A stretch of 64,000 nucleotides of DNA from Pseudomonas cichorii (GTDB lineage: Bacteria > Pseudomonadota > Gammaproteobacteria > Pseudomonadales > Pseudomonadaceae), in contig NZ_BLVZ01000009.1 in the NCBI RefSeq assembly GCF_015471405.1, forward strand, positions 124,001-188,000, read 5' to 3'. A program made the translations under genes and the position numbers. Below the pieces are notes generated by a model, which saw nothing but the letters and a program-made list of their open reading frames with translations, had not been told where the DNA came from and did no database searches. This document shows, one piece after another, positions 17,000 to 24,438 of this stretch. The stretch's first letter is position 1, and each line of letters opens with the position of its first letter.

Positions 17000-17081
17000 A
17001 AAGACTCCAGGCAGCCTTCGGTATTGCCGGGCTAGCGTGATTTGTGGAAGTGGAGGAAATCGTTTTTTGGCCTACGCTTTC

Positions 17082-17096
17082 AGGTGTATTACACCT
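17082..17096 (+). promoter_or_regulatory. Palindrome AGGTGTATTACACCT (operator-like)
   Basis: A perfect 7-1-7 palindrome sits 16 bp before the start codon at 17112 and just upstream of its GAGG. It could be a repressor site; no partner regulator is identifiable in the region. Confidence 0.4.
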
Positions 17097-17111
17097 AACG
17101 AGGATGAAATC

Positions 17112-17279
17112 ATGGCAAAGGGATCAAGTGGGAAAGGTGGCAGCGGCTCGGGAAAGGGGCCATCGACTGGAGGCCGAGGCCCGTCTTCGCATCAAGGGCC
17201 AGGAGGTAATTGGCCAAGCACCACCGGCAAGGTTTCTGGTGGTGACCGTGGCAACGCGCCTTCTGGAAAGAAAGGCTGA
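17112..17279 (+). CDS. Gly/Ser/Lys-rich low-complexity small protein
   Basis: ATG 17112 with GAGG upstream gives 55 residues, MAKGSSGKGGSGSGKG...PSTTGKVSGGDRGN, almost wholly Gly, Ser, Lys, Pro and Thr. It is certainly disordered. I recall short proteins of this composition ending in PSTTGKxSGGxRGN in Pseudomonas, with no known function. The palindrome just upstream suggests regulated expression. Confidence 0.55.
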   Translation: MAKGSSGKGGSGSGKGPSTGGRGPSSHQGPGGNWPSTTGKVSGGDRGNAPSGKKG

Positions 17280-17383
17280 TAAAACTGAGATAACGCAGCA
17301 GTTGTTGACGACTTCTGCGCTACCTCAATCTTTTAAATTTCCGTGCTGGAGTGAATCTGGGAAGCTGGGTATCTGTGTGCTGC

Positions 17384-17398
17384 CCGACATGGAGCCGG
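17384..17398 (+). promoter_or_regulatory. Leader hairpin with AUGGA loop (2 of 4)
   Basis: CCGAC-ATGGA-GCCGG forms a stem with one A-C mismatch, followed after ATCA by AGGAG and the ATG at 17413. The upstream GGTATCTGTGTG matches GGTATTTGTGTG before hairpin 3. Confidence 0.6.
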
Positions 17399-17412
17399 AT
17401 CAAGGAGTTGTG

Positions 17413-17628
17413 ATGAGCAAAGATAGAGAGATCGCCTTGGAGCAAGCCCTGATAGCGGTGATTGGCGCAGCAGAAAGCCGCGGCCTCGACACTCAGGACC
17501 TATTGAGCCATGCGACGGCGCTCATCTTGGGCAATAGCTCTTACCGCCGTGTCGATCACCCTTATGTGGATATGGCCTGTAAAGAGATCAGCGACGCGCA
17601 CGCAACGGCTCTCACGCTTAAGCCATAA
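17413..17628 (+). CDS. Small helical phage protein behind an AUGGA-loop hairpin
   Basis: ATG 17413 has AAGGAG at 6 nt. The 71-residue product (MSKDREIALEQALIAVIGAAESRGLD...) is probably all-helical; no family is recognised. Longer upstream frames lack an SD. It converges on ndpA, with 10 bp between the stops. Confidence 0.55.
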   Translation: MSKDREIALEQALIAVIGAAESRGLDTQDLLSHATALILGNSSYRRVDHPYVDMACKEISDAHATALTLKP

Positions 17629-17638
17629 TCAATTTTGC

Positions 17639-18646
17639 TCAGGCGTCGGCGCGCTTTAGCTGATCAATGAGCTGTGTTGGAAGTCCGCGCAGTGTCAACG
17701 TGCCTCCAGCTTTGTCGAACTCGATTTTGTCCCCCAGCAGGTGCGCCTCGAAGCTGATCGACATGCCTTCGGCCCTGCCTGTGAAGCGACGAAACTGGTT
17801 CAGGGTGCGCTTGTCTGCCGGGATCTCCGGCGACAGGCCGTAATCCTTGTTGCGGATGTGATCGTAGAACGCACGCGGGCGGTCTTCGTCGATCAGTTCG
17901 GACAGCTCTTCCAGGCCAATGGGCTCGCCCAGCTTGGACTGGCTACTGGCGTAATCCACCAGGGTCTTGGTTTTCTCCCGCGCCGACTCTTCCGGCAGGT
18001 CTTCGCTTTCCACGAAGTCGCTGAATGCCTTGAGCAGGGTGCGGGTTTCGCCGGGTCCGTCCACACCTTCCTGGCAACCGATGAAGTCGCGGAAATAATC
18101 GCTGACCTTGCGACCCTGCTTGCCTTTCAGAAACGAGATGTACTGGCGGGATGCTGGGTTGTTCTTCCATTCGCTGAGGTTGATTCGCGCAGCCAGTCGA
18201 ATGTGGTCCAGATCCAGGCGCTTGACTGTCATGAGAGCCAGTTCTTCGGTCATGGTCACTGCTTCCGTTTCCTGCACCAAAGCAATGACCAGGTAATCGG
18301 TCATGCCTTGCAGGTAGTGGCAGAAGAGGGCGTGCCCGCCAGTTGTCAGGTTCGACTCTCCCATCAGCTTGACCAGGTGCTCTACGGCGGTGGTGCTGAA
18401 CTCCAGAAAGTTGATCCCGTCACCCAGGTATTTGCCGAGCCAGCCGCTCAGTGGATAGGCACCTGACTCGGGGTGGAATAGCCCCCAGCCTTTGTCGGCG
18501 GTGGCGTTGTAGCTTTCGTTGAACTGATACATCAGATCATCACGCGCCTGGCTCTCGGCCTGCTCGGCATTGCCGAGGAACAGAACTGCAGGGCTACCAT
18601 CTGGCTTCTTGTCGATCTTGTGAATGACGCTGTGAAGTATGGGCAT
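17639..18646 (-). CDS. ndpA: Nucleoid-associated protein NdpA/YejK family, copy A
   Basis: A 335-residue member of the 37-kDa nucleoid-associated protein family (PF04245), which is usually about 335 residues, so it is full length. Visible landmarks are the N-terminal VIHKIDKKPDGSPAVL, the central YISFLKGKQGRKVSDYFRDF and the C-terminal LTLRGLPTQLIDQL. Family members associate with the host nucleoid, and copies are common in Pseudomonas prophages near exonuclease genes. The second copy, at 26076-27064, is broken by a 13-nt deletion. Confidence 0.85.
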   Translation of the reverse strand: MPILHSVIHKIDKKPDGSPAVLFLGNAEQAESQARDDLMYQFNESYNATADKGWGLFHPESGAYPLSGWLGKYLGDGINFLEFSTTAVEHLVKLMGESNLTTGGHALFCHYLQGMTDYLVIALVQETEAVTMTEELALMTVKRLDLDHIRLAARINLSEWKNNPASRQYISFLKGKQGRKVSDYFRDFIGCQEGVDGPGETRTLLKAFSDFVESEDLPEESAREKTKTLVDYASSQSKLGEPIGLEELSELIDEDRPRAFYDHIRNKDYGLSPEIPADKRTLNQFRRFTGRAEGMSISFEAHLLGDKIEFDKAGGTLTLRGLPTQLIDQLKRADA

Positions 18647-18747
18647 TTGGGTTACCTCAGGTGCGCGCCGCCCTCCATGAGGATGGTGGCTATTTGGGTT
18701 GTAATGGTGTTTTATGCCGTTCTCATAAACAAAGCATTGGAGGCTTT

Positions 18748-19086
18748 ATGGTGGTTTTTTCGAGGGCGGCGCAGTGTTTTGCAGGCGCGGAGCAAATGCT
18801 TGATGCATGGAATGAAATTGGTAAAGACAGAGCTATCGAGGTTGCCTTACTCGAATGCAGCGAAGGTCTATCGAGTGTTCCGCGTGATCGACTCAGTGAG
18901 CCGGCAACAGGATGGGTTGCTGAACTGGATTCGTTTCTGGATTGCTCGGGACTCGAGATTCCGAATGGAAGCGGAGCTATTGCGACAAAAGCTGCAACCC
19001 TTTCTGCTGAGGATGTGGGGCGGGTCGCTGAATTGGTGACGAAACTTCAGCAGTGGTTTAGTGCTGAGAATCGCAAGGGCCTATGA
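18748..19086 (+). CDS. Hypothetical phage protein, paralogue of 25250-25576
   Basis: ATG 18748 follows TTGGAGG. The 112-residue product shares with the product at 25250 the pattern A-x(n)-FECSQGL/LECSEGL, W-x-x-QLD/ELD, a G-L-E-x-P turn, KAxxLS-x-DD and LQxWFS. It looks helical and acidic. It stands next to ndpA here and in the second arm close to ndpA copy B, so the two genes form a recurrent pair. Its 3' end overlaps the convergent gene at 19058 by 29 bp. Function unknown. Confidence 0.55.
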   Translation: MVVFSRAAQCFAGAEQMLDAWNEIGKDRAIEVALLECSEGLSSVPRDRLSEPATGWVAELDSFLDCSGLEIPNGSGAIATKAATLSAEDVGRVAELVTKLQQWFSAENRKGL

Positions 19087-19396
19087 TTTCATCGCCTGGA
19101 TCTCGCTTCAGCTCCGCCAAGCTCTGATTGAGAAACTCCCGCGCAACGTTTTCGCTAATCATGATTTCGTGGCTCGGATAAGTCAGAAAGGCCTGAAGCT
19201 CTTCATCACCCATCAAATCCATCTTCATGATCGCGATCTGAATCACCTCACTGATGATAGGTGTCTTGCCCCGTTGGCGAACCCTATTCAGGGCCTGCTC
19301 AATGCCTGGTCGAACCCGGTGACGCAACTCCTTCTCTGCATATTTGGCGCGCTTGGCGGCAGCTTTGGCTGACCTCGCTTTCTGATCCGCAGTCAT
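19058..19396 (-). CDS. Conserved hypothetical phage protein with basic N-terminus
   Basis: ATG 19396 with GGAG 7 nt upstream gives 112 residues: a Lys/Arg/Ala-rich helical start (TADQKARSAKAAAKRAKYAEKELRHR), then PIISEVIQIAIMKMDLMGDEELQAFL and MISENVAREFLNQSLAELKRDPGD. A shorter relative at 27432-27674 preserves ISEILQINIMKMDLMSDEEL. The basic helix could contact nucleic acid. No named domain is recognised. Confidence 0.55.
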   Translation of the reverse strand: MTADQKARSAKAAAKRAKYAEKELRHRVRPGIEQALNRVRQRGKTPIISEVIQIAIMKMDLMGDEELQAFLTYPSHEIMISENVAREFLNQSLAELKRDPGDEIIGPCDSQH

Positions 19397-19477
19397 TACA
19401 CAACTCCGCATAACCGCTTGGAGGGATTTTGATGTGCAATTGCTTTCGGCGCTGTCGCACTCTGTTGTTGATACGCT

Positions 19478-19603
19478 TCATGCTGCGACCTTGACTTGGC
19501 TCCAAGCTCCAATGCTGATAACGGCGGCATGATTGGTGCCCAGCAGAGCGCGAAGACTGCGCTCGATCTGAGCTCTACGGTTGCAGGGTTTACGCTTGCT
19601 CAT
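19478..19603 (-). CDS. Very small ORF, possibly a truncated phage gene
   Basis: ATG 19603 with GGAGGCGAT upstream overlaps the previous stop by ATGA and gives 41 residues (SKRKPCNRRAQIERSLRALLG-TNHAAVISIGAW...). I recall longer Pseudomonas prophage proteins that start in this way and continue for about 150 residues. Here the frame ends soon after, so it may be a 3'-truncated remnant that is still translated. Confidence 0.45.
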   Translation of the reverse strand: MSKRKPCNRRAQIERSLRALLGTNHAAVISIGAWSQVKVAA

Positions 19604-19842
19604 ATCGCCTCCGCCATTTGTCGGAGCCGCCGACGTTCAGCGAGCGACATCGGCCGAGATTTGCGCTTGAGCACCGTTTCAGGGTCTACCCAGTCCCGCC
19701 GCTTGGGTGGGACTGGCTTGCCGGTGAAGCAAGAGCCTTGGGTGATGTTACCGCCACGACTCTCGTATTCCGCCATGGCCTGGGCGAGGCGGGCCGACTC
19801 GACCCGGTTGTGTTGGATGCTGCTGAGTTCGAGGCTGATCAT
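19600..19842 (-). CDS. Hypothetical phage protein, 80 aa
   Basis: Starts within TAATG at the stop of the exonuclease gene and ends in an ATGA overlap with the small ORF downstream, so it is tightly coupled in a leftward operon. The sequence (ISLELSSIQHNRVESARLAQ...KRRDWVDPETVLKRKSRPMSLAERRRLRQMAEAI) is basic and helical toward the end. No family is recognised. Confidence 0.6.
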   Translation of the reverse strand: MISLELSSIQHNRVESARLAQAMAEYESRGGNITQGSCFTGKPVPPKRRDWVDPETVLKRKSRPMSLAERRRLRQMAEAI

Positions 19843-20507
19843 TAAGCTGCTCCCAGTCGATGTGCTTGTGCCCGAGCCTTGTCCGCGACTTCATCAACCA
19901 TTCGATTTAGCTCAAGGTTGAACTGGACCAGCTCGATAAGCAGGTTGGCGATGTATTTTTCGTCTCGATAAATCGTCTCAACGTACAGCTGACACTCTTC
20001 ATCCTGACGTGAATCGAATGACAGGAAGTCCCACCACTTCCGCCCCGTAACGAGCATGCAACCTTGGACTTGCGGCATATGCTCCTCGGGCATTCCCTCA
20101 AGCCAGGTTTTGACGTGGATGGCCTCGTTGAAAGGGCATTTTGATTCCGTGCCGCCGTCGTCATTGATGAGGCCGTCGGGCGAACAACCGAGCCAGTCAT
20201 ACTTTGGATGCACAATGAATTCGGAAGGCACGACGATGTTGCCTGTCAGCATCTCGTAGGCGTCCTGCGCCTTTTGTTCCTCCGTGTGCCCCCACTTCAT
20301 AGAAGCGCTGCTGACGAGGTGCTTGGACTTTTTCGCGAGCCTTTCAAAGCAGAGCTCACGCATATAGGACGTACGCGCGCCAAGAGGTTCGCGCTTCCCG
20401 TTTTTGTCAGGCTTACCCCACGCCACGACATCCTTGAACCGACTGGCCGTCACGCGGCCAGAGCGATCGGCATGCCATTTTTCGGTACCTTGGAGTTCCG
20501 TTCTCAC
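19842..20507 (-). CDS. YqaJ-type phage recombination exonuclease
   Basis: A 221-residue lambda-exonuclease/YqaJ-fold nuclease. Visible features are the N-terminal TEKWHADRSGRVTASRFKDVVA, the GHTEEQKAQDAYEMLTG helix, the catalytic-type DWLGCSPDGLINDDGG followed by ESKCP (the E-x-K end of the D...ExK site), and QVQGCMLVTGRKWWDFLSF. The enzyme degrades one strand of duplex DNA for single-strand annealing recombination, normally with a RecT/Erf-type annealing partner. No such partner is seen here, which suggests the recombination cassette is incomplete. It overlaps both neighbours in the operon. Confidence 0.85.
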   Translation of the reverse strand: MRTELQGTEKWHADRSGRVTASRFKDVVAWGKPDKNGKREPLGARTSYMRELCFERLAKKSKHLVSSASMKWGHTEEQKAQDAYEMLTGNIVVPSEFIVHPKYDWLGCSPDGLINDDGGTESKCPFNEAIHVKTWLEGMPEEHMPQVQGCMLVTGRKWWDFLSFDSRQDEECQLYVETIYRDEKYIANLLIELVQFNLELNRMVDEVADKARAQAHRLGAA

Positions 20508-20719
20508 TGCGTCGCTTCCTCGGCCTGAGCCTGGTCATCTTTGGGGCCAGTCATATCGATGAAGTCGCCATCGACAGTCGCTGCCATACTTTTCAGTGCT
20601 TCGTGGCACTCCAGACCGATCGCAGCTCGCTGCTTTGGCTTGAGTGCAGCCCACGCGGCTGCATAGGCGTCGATCTCTTGCCGTTTCGCGACAATCAAAA
20701 GATCACATGAAGAATTCAC
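20504..20719 (-). CDS. Hypothetical phage protein upstream of exonuclease
   Basis: GTG 20719 opens 71 residues (SCDLLIVAKRQEIDAYAAAWAALKPKQRAAIGLECHEALKSM...), ending in an acidic tail. It overlaps the exonuclease start by ATGA. The SD is weak (GTAGAGC), so the true start could be later. No domain is recognised. Confidence 0.45.
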   Translation of the reverse strand: MNSSCDLLIVAKRQEIDAYAAAWAALKPKQRAAIGLECHEALKSMAATVDGDFIDMTGPKDDQAQAEEATQ

Positions 20720-21203
20720 GCTCTACAGCATGCAGCAGGTCGGCAAAATGCTTTGTGTTCTGGATATTGACCAGCAGCACTCCTACAGCGTGTGAGTGGT
20801 GCAGGCCGAAGATGCCATAGATACGGGCCAGGTCGGGATGCAGTTTGTTTTCTTCAGGCATGACTTCGTCCTTGCCGCTACAGCAGCTATGCGGCGAAAA
20901 AAAGATTCGGGTATCGTTCACTCCAGAAAAATACGGAGTTTTTAAGTGATCGTTTTCGGAGTTGAGTACCGGTTTGGTAGAGCATCCAGCGTTGTCGCCG
21001 GGCATGACGGTCTTGCGCTCGAGTGCTTGCGGGGGCAAAACGTCATCTTTGAGGTTTTCAGAAATGACGAAACTTTGCGGTTTGAAGTAACCCTGTTCGA
21101 GAGGGATGTACCTCTGGAACTGCTCGAACATGCCATACCGATCGCCCGTCAGGAACTTGGTGACTTTGTTACCTGCGAGCCTGAGTGATACAGGCTTGAG
21201 CAT
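20703..21203 (-). CDS. ORF of unknown function arising from the repeat (copy B)
   Basis: ATG 21203 has AGGTG 5 nt upstream; 166 codons stay open, from MLKPVSLRLAGNKVTKFLTG through the repeat into a unique C-terminal part (ARIYGIFGLHHSHAVGVLLV...). Third positions look coding-like. The same frame in copy A carries a nonsense codon. An alternative short gene would start at the internal ATG 20861, which has AAGGACG upstream and corresponds to the start used by the gene at 10786. A plus-strand frame in the same segment is also open, so certainty is low. Confidence 0.4.
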   Translation of the reverse strand: MLKPVSLRLAGNKVTKFLTGDRYGMFEQFQRYIPLEQGYFKPQSFVISENLKDDVLPPQALERKTVMPGDNAGCSTKPVLNSENDHLKTPYFSGVNDTRIFFSPHSCCSGKDEVMPEENKLHPDLARIYGIFGLHHSHAVGVLLVNIQNTKHFADLLHAVEREFFM

Positions 21204-21514
21204 GGTTGCACCTGGTATTCGGTGATGGTGTGCGCCGGGCTGTCGCGAATGCCCAGGCGATCGGCGATGTAGACTTCCAACTGTGCGCCTTGCGATTTGT
21301 CCCTGCCGGGCAGGGTAGCAACGTGGTCGCAGGTGACTAGCTGGGCCAAGTCTCGGCGCATGCATTCCTCCCACGTTCCGCCGTCTGGGTTGATCTCGGC
21401 GGGGTTTACGACATCAAATCCCAGACTGCGTAGTCGTGTGGCTTCTGCGTTGAATGCAGGGAAATTCAAATCAGGAGGACCGGTCATTGGGCCAGACAAG
21501 TAGATTTTTGACAT
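20851..21514. repeat. 664-bp repeat, copy B (partner 11519-12182)
   Basis: This is the second copy at offset 9,332 bp, without indels. It contains the DUF4406 gene and about 300 bp beyond its 3' end. It diverges sharply at both ends: one at the first codons of the downstream gene, the other just upstream of the DUF4406 start codon. Confidence 0.9.
21149..21514 (-). CDS. DUF4406 protein, copy B
   Basis: A 121-residue twin of the gene at 11817, starting SKIYLSGPMTGPPDLNFPAF. Protein differences are concentrated in the first 40 residues (for example EATRLRSLGFDVVNP against EAERLRRLGFDVANP), while the C-terminal 80 residues are nearly identical, including the aberrant tail. This suggests conversion of the 3' part between two once-divergent genes. 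The predicted role is the same nucleoside deoxyribosyltransferase-like activity. Confidence 0.75.
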   Translation of the reverse strand: MSKIYLSGPMTGPPDLNFPAFNAEATRLRSLGFDVVNPAEINPDGGTWEECMRRDLAQLVTCDHVATLPGRDKSQGAQLEVYIADRLGIRDSPAHTITEYQVQPCSSLYHSGSQVTKSPSS

Positions 21515-21553
21515 GAGGGTTCCTTTCCGGGTGCCGCCCTGCTTCTATAGAAT

Positions 21554-21709
21554 TTACTGGGAGGTCAGTGCAAAACTTTCACTGTACGCAATCATCTGCT
21601 TGTCAGCAGCCTCCAAGGCCTTGCGCAGCTCCAGGGTCAGATCCGGGGGGGCATGGCTTCTCACTTCCATTTCGGCCCGTTCAAGCAAGGCGTAGGAAAG
21701 GATGACCAT
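21554..21709 (-). CDS. Small ORF, 51 aa
   Basis: ATG 21709 yields MVILSYALLERAEMEVRSHAP..., a well-behaved helical sequence ending YSESFALTSQ. The SD is weak (GACGCCGCAAG). It lies between the DUF4406 gene and the divergent gene at 21779. It is a likely but unproven gene. Confidence 0.4.
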   Translation of the reverse strand: MVILSYALLERAEMEVRSHAPPDLTLELRKALEAADKQMIAYSESFALTSQ

Positions 21710-21778
21710 CTTGCGGCGTCTTTCTTTGGCTATGGGAATACCGCGCGATTATAGTTCGTAGAACGTCAAAAGGAGTCG

Positions 21779-22210
21779 ATGTGGATGCTCAGCTACTTTC
21801 GGTACAAATTGCTGCTCAGGAAAATCGAGAAGCACTTACAAGATCTTGATAAGCGAAAGCCTCTAAACACCGTAGAGGCTCATGAAAGCGGCGAGATGGG
21901 CGTATATATTGAGGAATCGAACGACCTGTACGAGTGGAAGCGTCTTGTTCAAACTGACTACTACCGCAAGAAAGCTGACAAGTTGCTGGTGCAAATGCCG
22001 TCTATTGAAGACGCCACAATGTATGAACAGGTTGAATGGGATAAAGACCCGAAGCAGCCAAGGTATTTGACCGACAAGGGTTTCAAAGAAATCCGTGATG
22101 CAGTCAGAGAAGAACAAAAGCACCGCCGTGAGGCTTTCGGTTACTGGTTTGGCATCTCTGCCGGAATCATCGGCGCACTCACCGGCCTGGTTTCGGTCTT
22201 AAAGGGTTGA
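21779..22210 (+). CDS. Hypothetical protein with C-terminal membrane helix
   Basis: AGGAG precedes ATG 21779 by 3 nt and the in-frame ATG 21785 by 9 nt; either may be used. The 143-residue product is a charged, helical cytoplasmic part (IEKHLQDLDKRKPL..., DKGFKEIRDAVREEQKHRREA) ending in a glycine-rich hydrophobic segment, FGYWFGISAGIIGALTGLVS, that would anchor it in the inner membrane. It is a plus-strand cassette in the second arm. Function unknown; tail-anchored small proteins are seen among prophage morons. Confidence 0.5.
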   Translation: MWMLSYFRYKLLLRKIEKHLQDLDKRKPLNTVEAHESGEMGVYIEESNDLYEWKRLVQTDYYRKKADKLLVQMPSIEDATMYEQVEWDKDPKQPRYLTDKGFKEIRDAVREEQKHRREAFGYWFGISAGIIGALTGLVSVLKG

Positions 22211-22211
22211 G

Positions 22212-23078
22212 TCAGTCGCCGCAGAAGCAGTCGATGTCTTCTGCCAAGTAGTCGAAATCGAAGTCGCCTTGCCGTGCGCGCTAATCAGCCGACCACGCAA
22301 GCGACTTGTAGTTGGGGCGGTCCTGACGAAATATTTGGCCAAACCGCTCTTCTGTACCTAACCACCAGATCACCCGAGACGGGTCTTCTTGGATTGTCTT
22401 GATGAGCTTGGTTTCGCCCTTTTTCCATTACAAATCGCAGTTTCCGTCATCGGAATCCATGCCAAGATCGAAAGGCTGCTCTGCCCAGAAAGCGGCAACA
22501 TTCTCTTTCGTGATGCCCGCCGTGTAAGAGGGGCGCACGCTATCCCACCGGGTGCCGCCGCGCTCGTTTGCGGTCATCATTCTGCTGTAGCTCCGTGGCT
22601 CGTCGTAGCGTATGCCGACGATGCAGTCCCATTCGTTGTATCCGAGGGCTCGCATGTGCTTTTCGCCGATCTTCACTTTGAGATAGGCGGTGCACATGTT
22701 GTTGCTGAAATTGGGCAGGACAGCGGGCAACGACTTTTCTGCTTTGCGGTACGCCTCGTAGTACTCCAGCATCATTGTAAACGGCTCGCCATTGCGACTA
22801 GCTGTCTCGTCAACGATTTTGTACCAGGGCGCATCGTCGGCCTGGCTGTACACCCGGCACCATTCCATCCAGACGATATTTACACCCCAACAACTGGCCA
22901 TGGCGTCGATGAATGCCAGTGTTTCCTCGCGCTCTTTACCGGTGTTCTGAAAGAAGGCGTGCACGTTGGTAGGCAACTGACCGCCGTGCGCATCAAGGAT
23001 CTTGCGCAGCATATGGCCGCTGGTGCGACCAGCGCTGACGCCGATCTGCGCCGGGCCAGTGATCAGGTAGGGGGTCAT
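22212..23078 (-). pseudogene. PAPS reductase-like phage gene with two nonsense codons (copy B)
   Basis: ATG 23078 starts MTPYLITGPAQIGVSAGRTSG, the PP-loop variant of phage PAPS-reductase-like proteins, and continues through WDCIVGIRYDEPRS to DDGNCDL. There a TAA (22428-22430) interrupts. Beyond it the same frame continues coherently (KKGETKLIKTIQEDPSRVIWW...NYKSLAWSAD), hits a second stop, then resumes with FDYLAEDIDCFCGD and ends at 22212. Relatives I recall read GNCDLCFLKG at the first stop and end in DCFCGD, so this is one gene with two in-frame stops. It occupies the same position in the second arm as the intact gene at 14642, but is a different subfamily. Confidence 0.75.
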
Positions 23079-23136
23079 AAATGCTCTAGGCAGCCGGGCT
23101 GGCGTGATTCGAGGAAGTGGGGTATTTGTGTGTGGC

Positions 23137-23151
23137 CCGACATGGAGTCGG
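23137..23151 (+). promoter_or_regulatory. Leader hairpin with AUGGA loop (3 of 4)
   Basis: CCGAC-ATGGA-GTCGG is a perfect 5-bp stem. Compared with hairpin 2, the A-C mismatch is restored to an A-T pair, a compensatory change. GGAG and the ATG at 23167 follow. Confidence 0.65.
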
Positions 23152-23166
23152 CTATGGAGATAAAAG

Positions 23167-23322
23167 ATGTTTAACGACTGCTGCCGCCAGGCAATGGAAG
23201 AAGTTGAGGTGACTGGAGTATCAAAGGGTTTCTCGAACGTTGGGACCCATGAAGAGCGAGGCCGCCTTGTCACCAGCTATGAATGTATTGAGTGCAAGGA
23301 TCGTTGGCGCTATGAGGTGTAA
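23167..23322 (+). CDS. Small Cys-containing protein, 51 aa
   Basis: ATG 23167 with GGAG 7 nt upstream. The product (MFNDCCRQAMEEVEVTG... to SYECIECKDRWRYEV) has CC near the start and C-x-x-C near the end, so it could form a small zinc-binding unit. It is preceded by hairpin 3. No family is recognised. Confidence 0.5.
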   Translation: MFNDCCRQAMEEVEVTGVSKGFSNVGTHEERGRLVTSYECIECKDRWRYEV

Positions 23323-23375
23323 ACCCAGATCCCTGACAAAAAAGAGTGGTTTCCCGTGGATCAATCCCGCTTCAC

Positions 23376-24102
23376 CTAAAACGCTATCTCAGTCTGCATT
23401 TCTGGTCGCCAGATCGGCGAATTGTTGTGCGCCTCGATTCGATCAGCGATGACGCAGGCCCTCTGGCCTGCCGTGGGCGGGGCATACATGCCGAATCGGC
23501 TGATGCTGCCGCCGTTTACTGCGGCATTCGTTGAGTCGGCGGAGGTGAAGGGCAAGCGCTGAAAAAATCGCAGGGTCGAGCATTCGCAGGCCATGCAGGC
23601 GGCATATGGGGCGACCATGCTCGTCGCAGATGGAGTCTATCGCGGCAGCCATCCGTTTCAACCATGCAGCGGTTCCAGGTGAGCGCCGCTGCCCTGAACT
23701 GCCAATAGCTACTGTCCGCCAGCACCTTTCCAGCCTCTGCAATTGATCCAGTGATTCATGCAGGTGCCACACCGGCACGCCGCACAACTCCTCTGGCCAC
23801 TGACGAACAAGGCTATCGTTGGCTTCTTCATTGTCATCGATAACATCGGGAATTAATGCCCAAGTGAAACCTGGGTGTCGGTGCCACTCTTCAACCCATC
23901 GCGTGTATCCATCAACGTCCAGTTCTCCGCCTTTCTTCCAGACCGAAAATGCACCGTTATCGAACACAAATGATTTGCAGGCCTCTGCGACGAAGTCTAT
24001 ATCGTCTTGGCGCGGGAACGGTACCAAGGCGTGTCGACCTGCGAGGCGTTTTGCGGCATCTTCGCGTCTGCCGCCGATAGGTGTGCCGTGGTAGTGGATC
24101 AT
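23376..24102 (-). pseudogene. Phage protein with frameshift in an A6/T6 tract (possibly TGT/DpdA-like)
   Basis: ATG 24102 gives a well-formed sequence with FVFDNGAFSVWKKG, FTWALIPDVIDDNEEA, VPVWHLHESLDQLQRL and LHGLRMLDPAIF. It then loses sense at the six-base homopolymer 23562-23567. If one base is removed there, the frame continues RLPFTSADSTNAAVNGG, ISRFGMYAPPTAGQRA to a stop at 23376. The layout (DNGAFS, an Asp-rich strand, RMLDP near the end) made me think of the TIM-barrel tRNA-guanine transglycosylase/DpdA group, but this is tentative. It may be a pseudogene, a programmed frameshift or a sequencing error. The start overlaps the previous gene by ATGA. Confidence 0.65.
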
Positions 24103-24343
24103 CCGCTCAGCCTCACCGTTTCGATTTCAACGCCCCGATGCACGGCGGTGATGTTTTGTTGGCCTCCGAGTTGTTCAGCTAGTTCATCGGCAATCTGCTC
24201 ATGCCAACCCTGCTTGATCAGCGCCGTAGCAGTCTTGATGTATTCGACCCGAATCATTGTCTGGCTGCGGATCTCCTACTGTAGATGATCGTTTCGCCAT
24301 CTGACGGGCAGACGGCCGTGAATGTATGCCGGTAGATGTTCAT
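24099..24343 (-). pseudogene. Small phage gene split by a one-base deletion
   Basis: ATG 24343 opens YRHTFTAVCPSDGETIIYS and then falls out of frame near 24278. In the adjacent frame EIRSQTMIRVEYIKTATAL continues and ends in an ATGA overlap with the next gene. Adding one base joins them into a single product of about 80 residues of a small family I recall from Pseudomonas prophages (YRHxFxAxCPxxGxxIIY...). The second half could still be translated from ATG 24257. Function unknown. Confidence 0.55.
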
Positions 24344-24438
24344 GGAAATACTCCAGGCAGCCTTCGGCATTGCCGGGCTGGCGAATAGGTGGCTGGATAG
24401 GTAGGCTCTGCGGACTCAAGAAAGAAGCGAGAGCGCGC

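Noticed and set aside
19299..19481. Minus-strand frame of 60 codons coupled by ATGA to the 41-codon ORF
   Set aside because: It overlaps about 100 bp of the better supported gene at 19058-19396, which has its own SD and a paralogue; the overlap cannot be read as two good genes.
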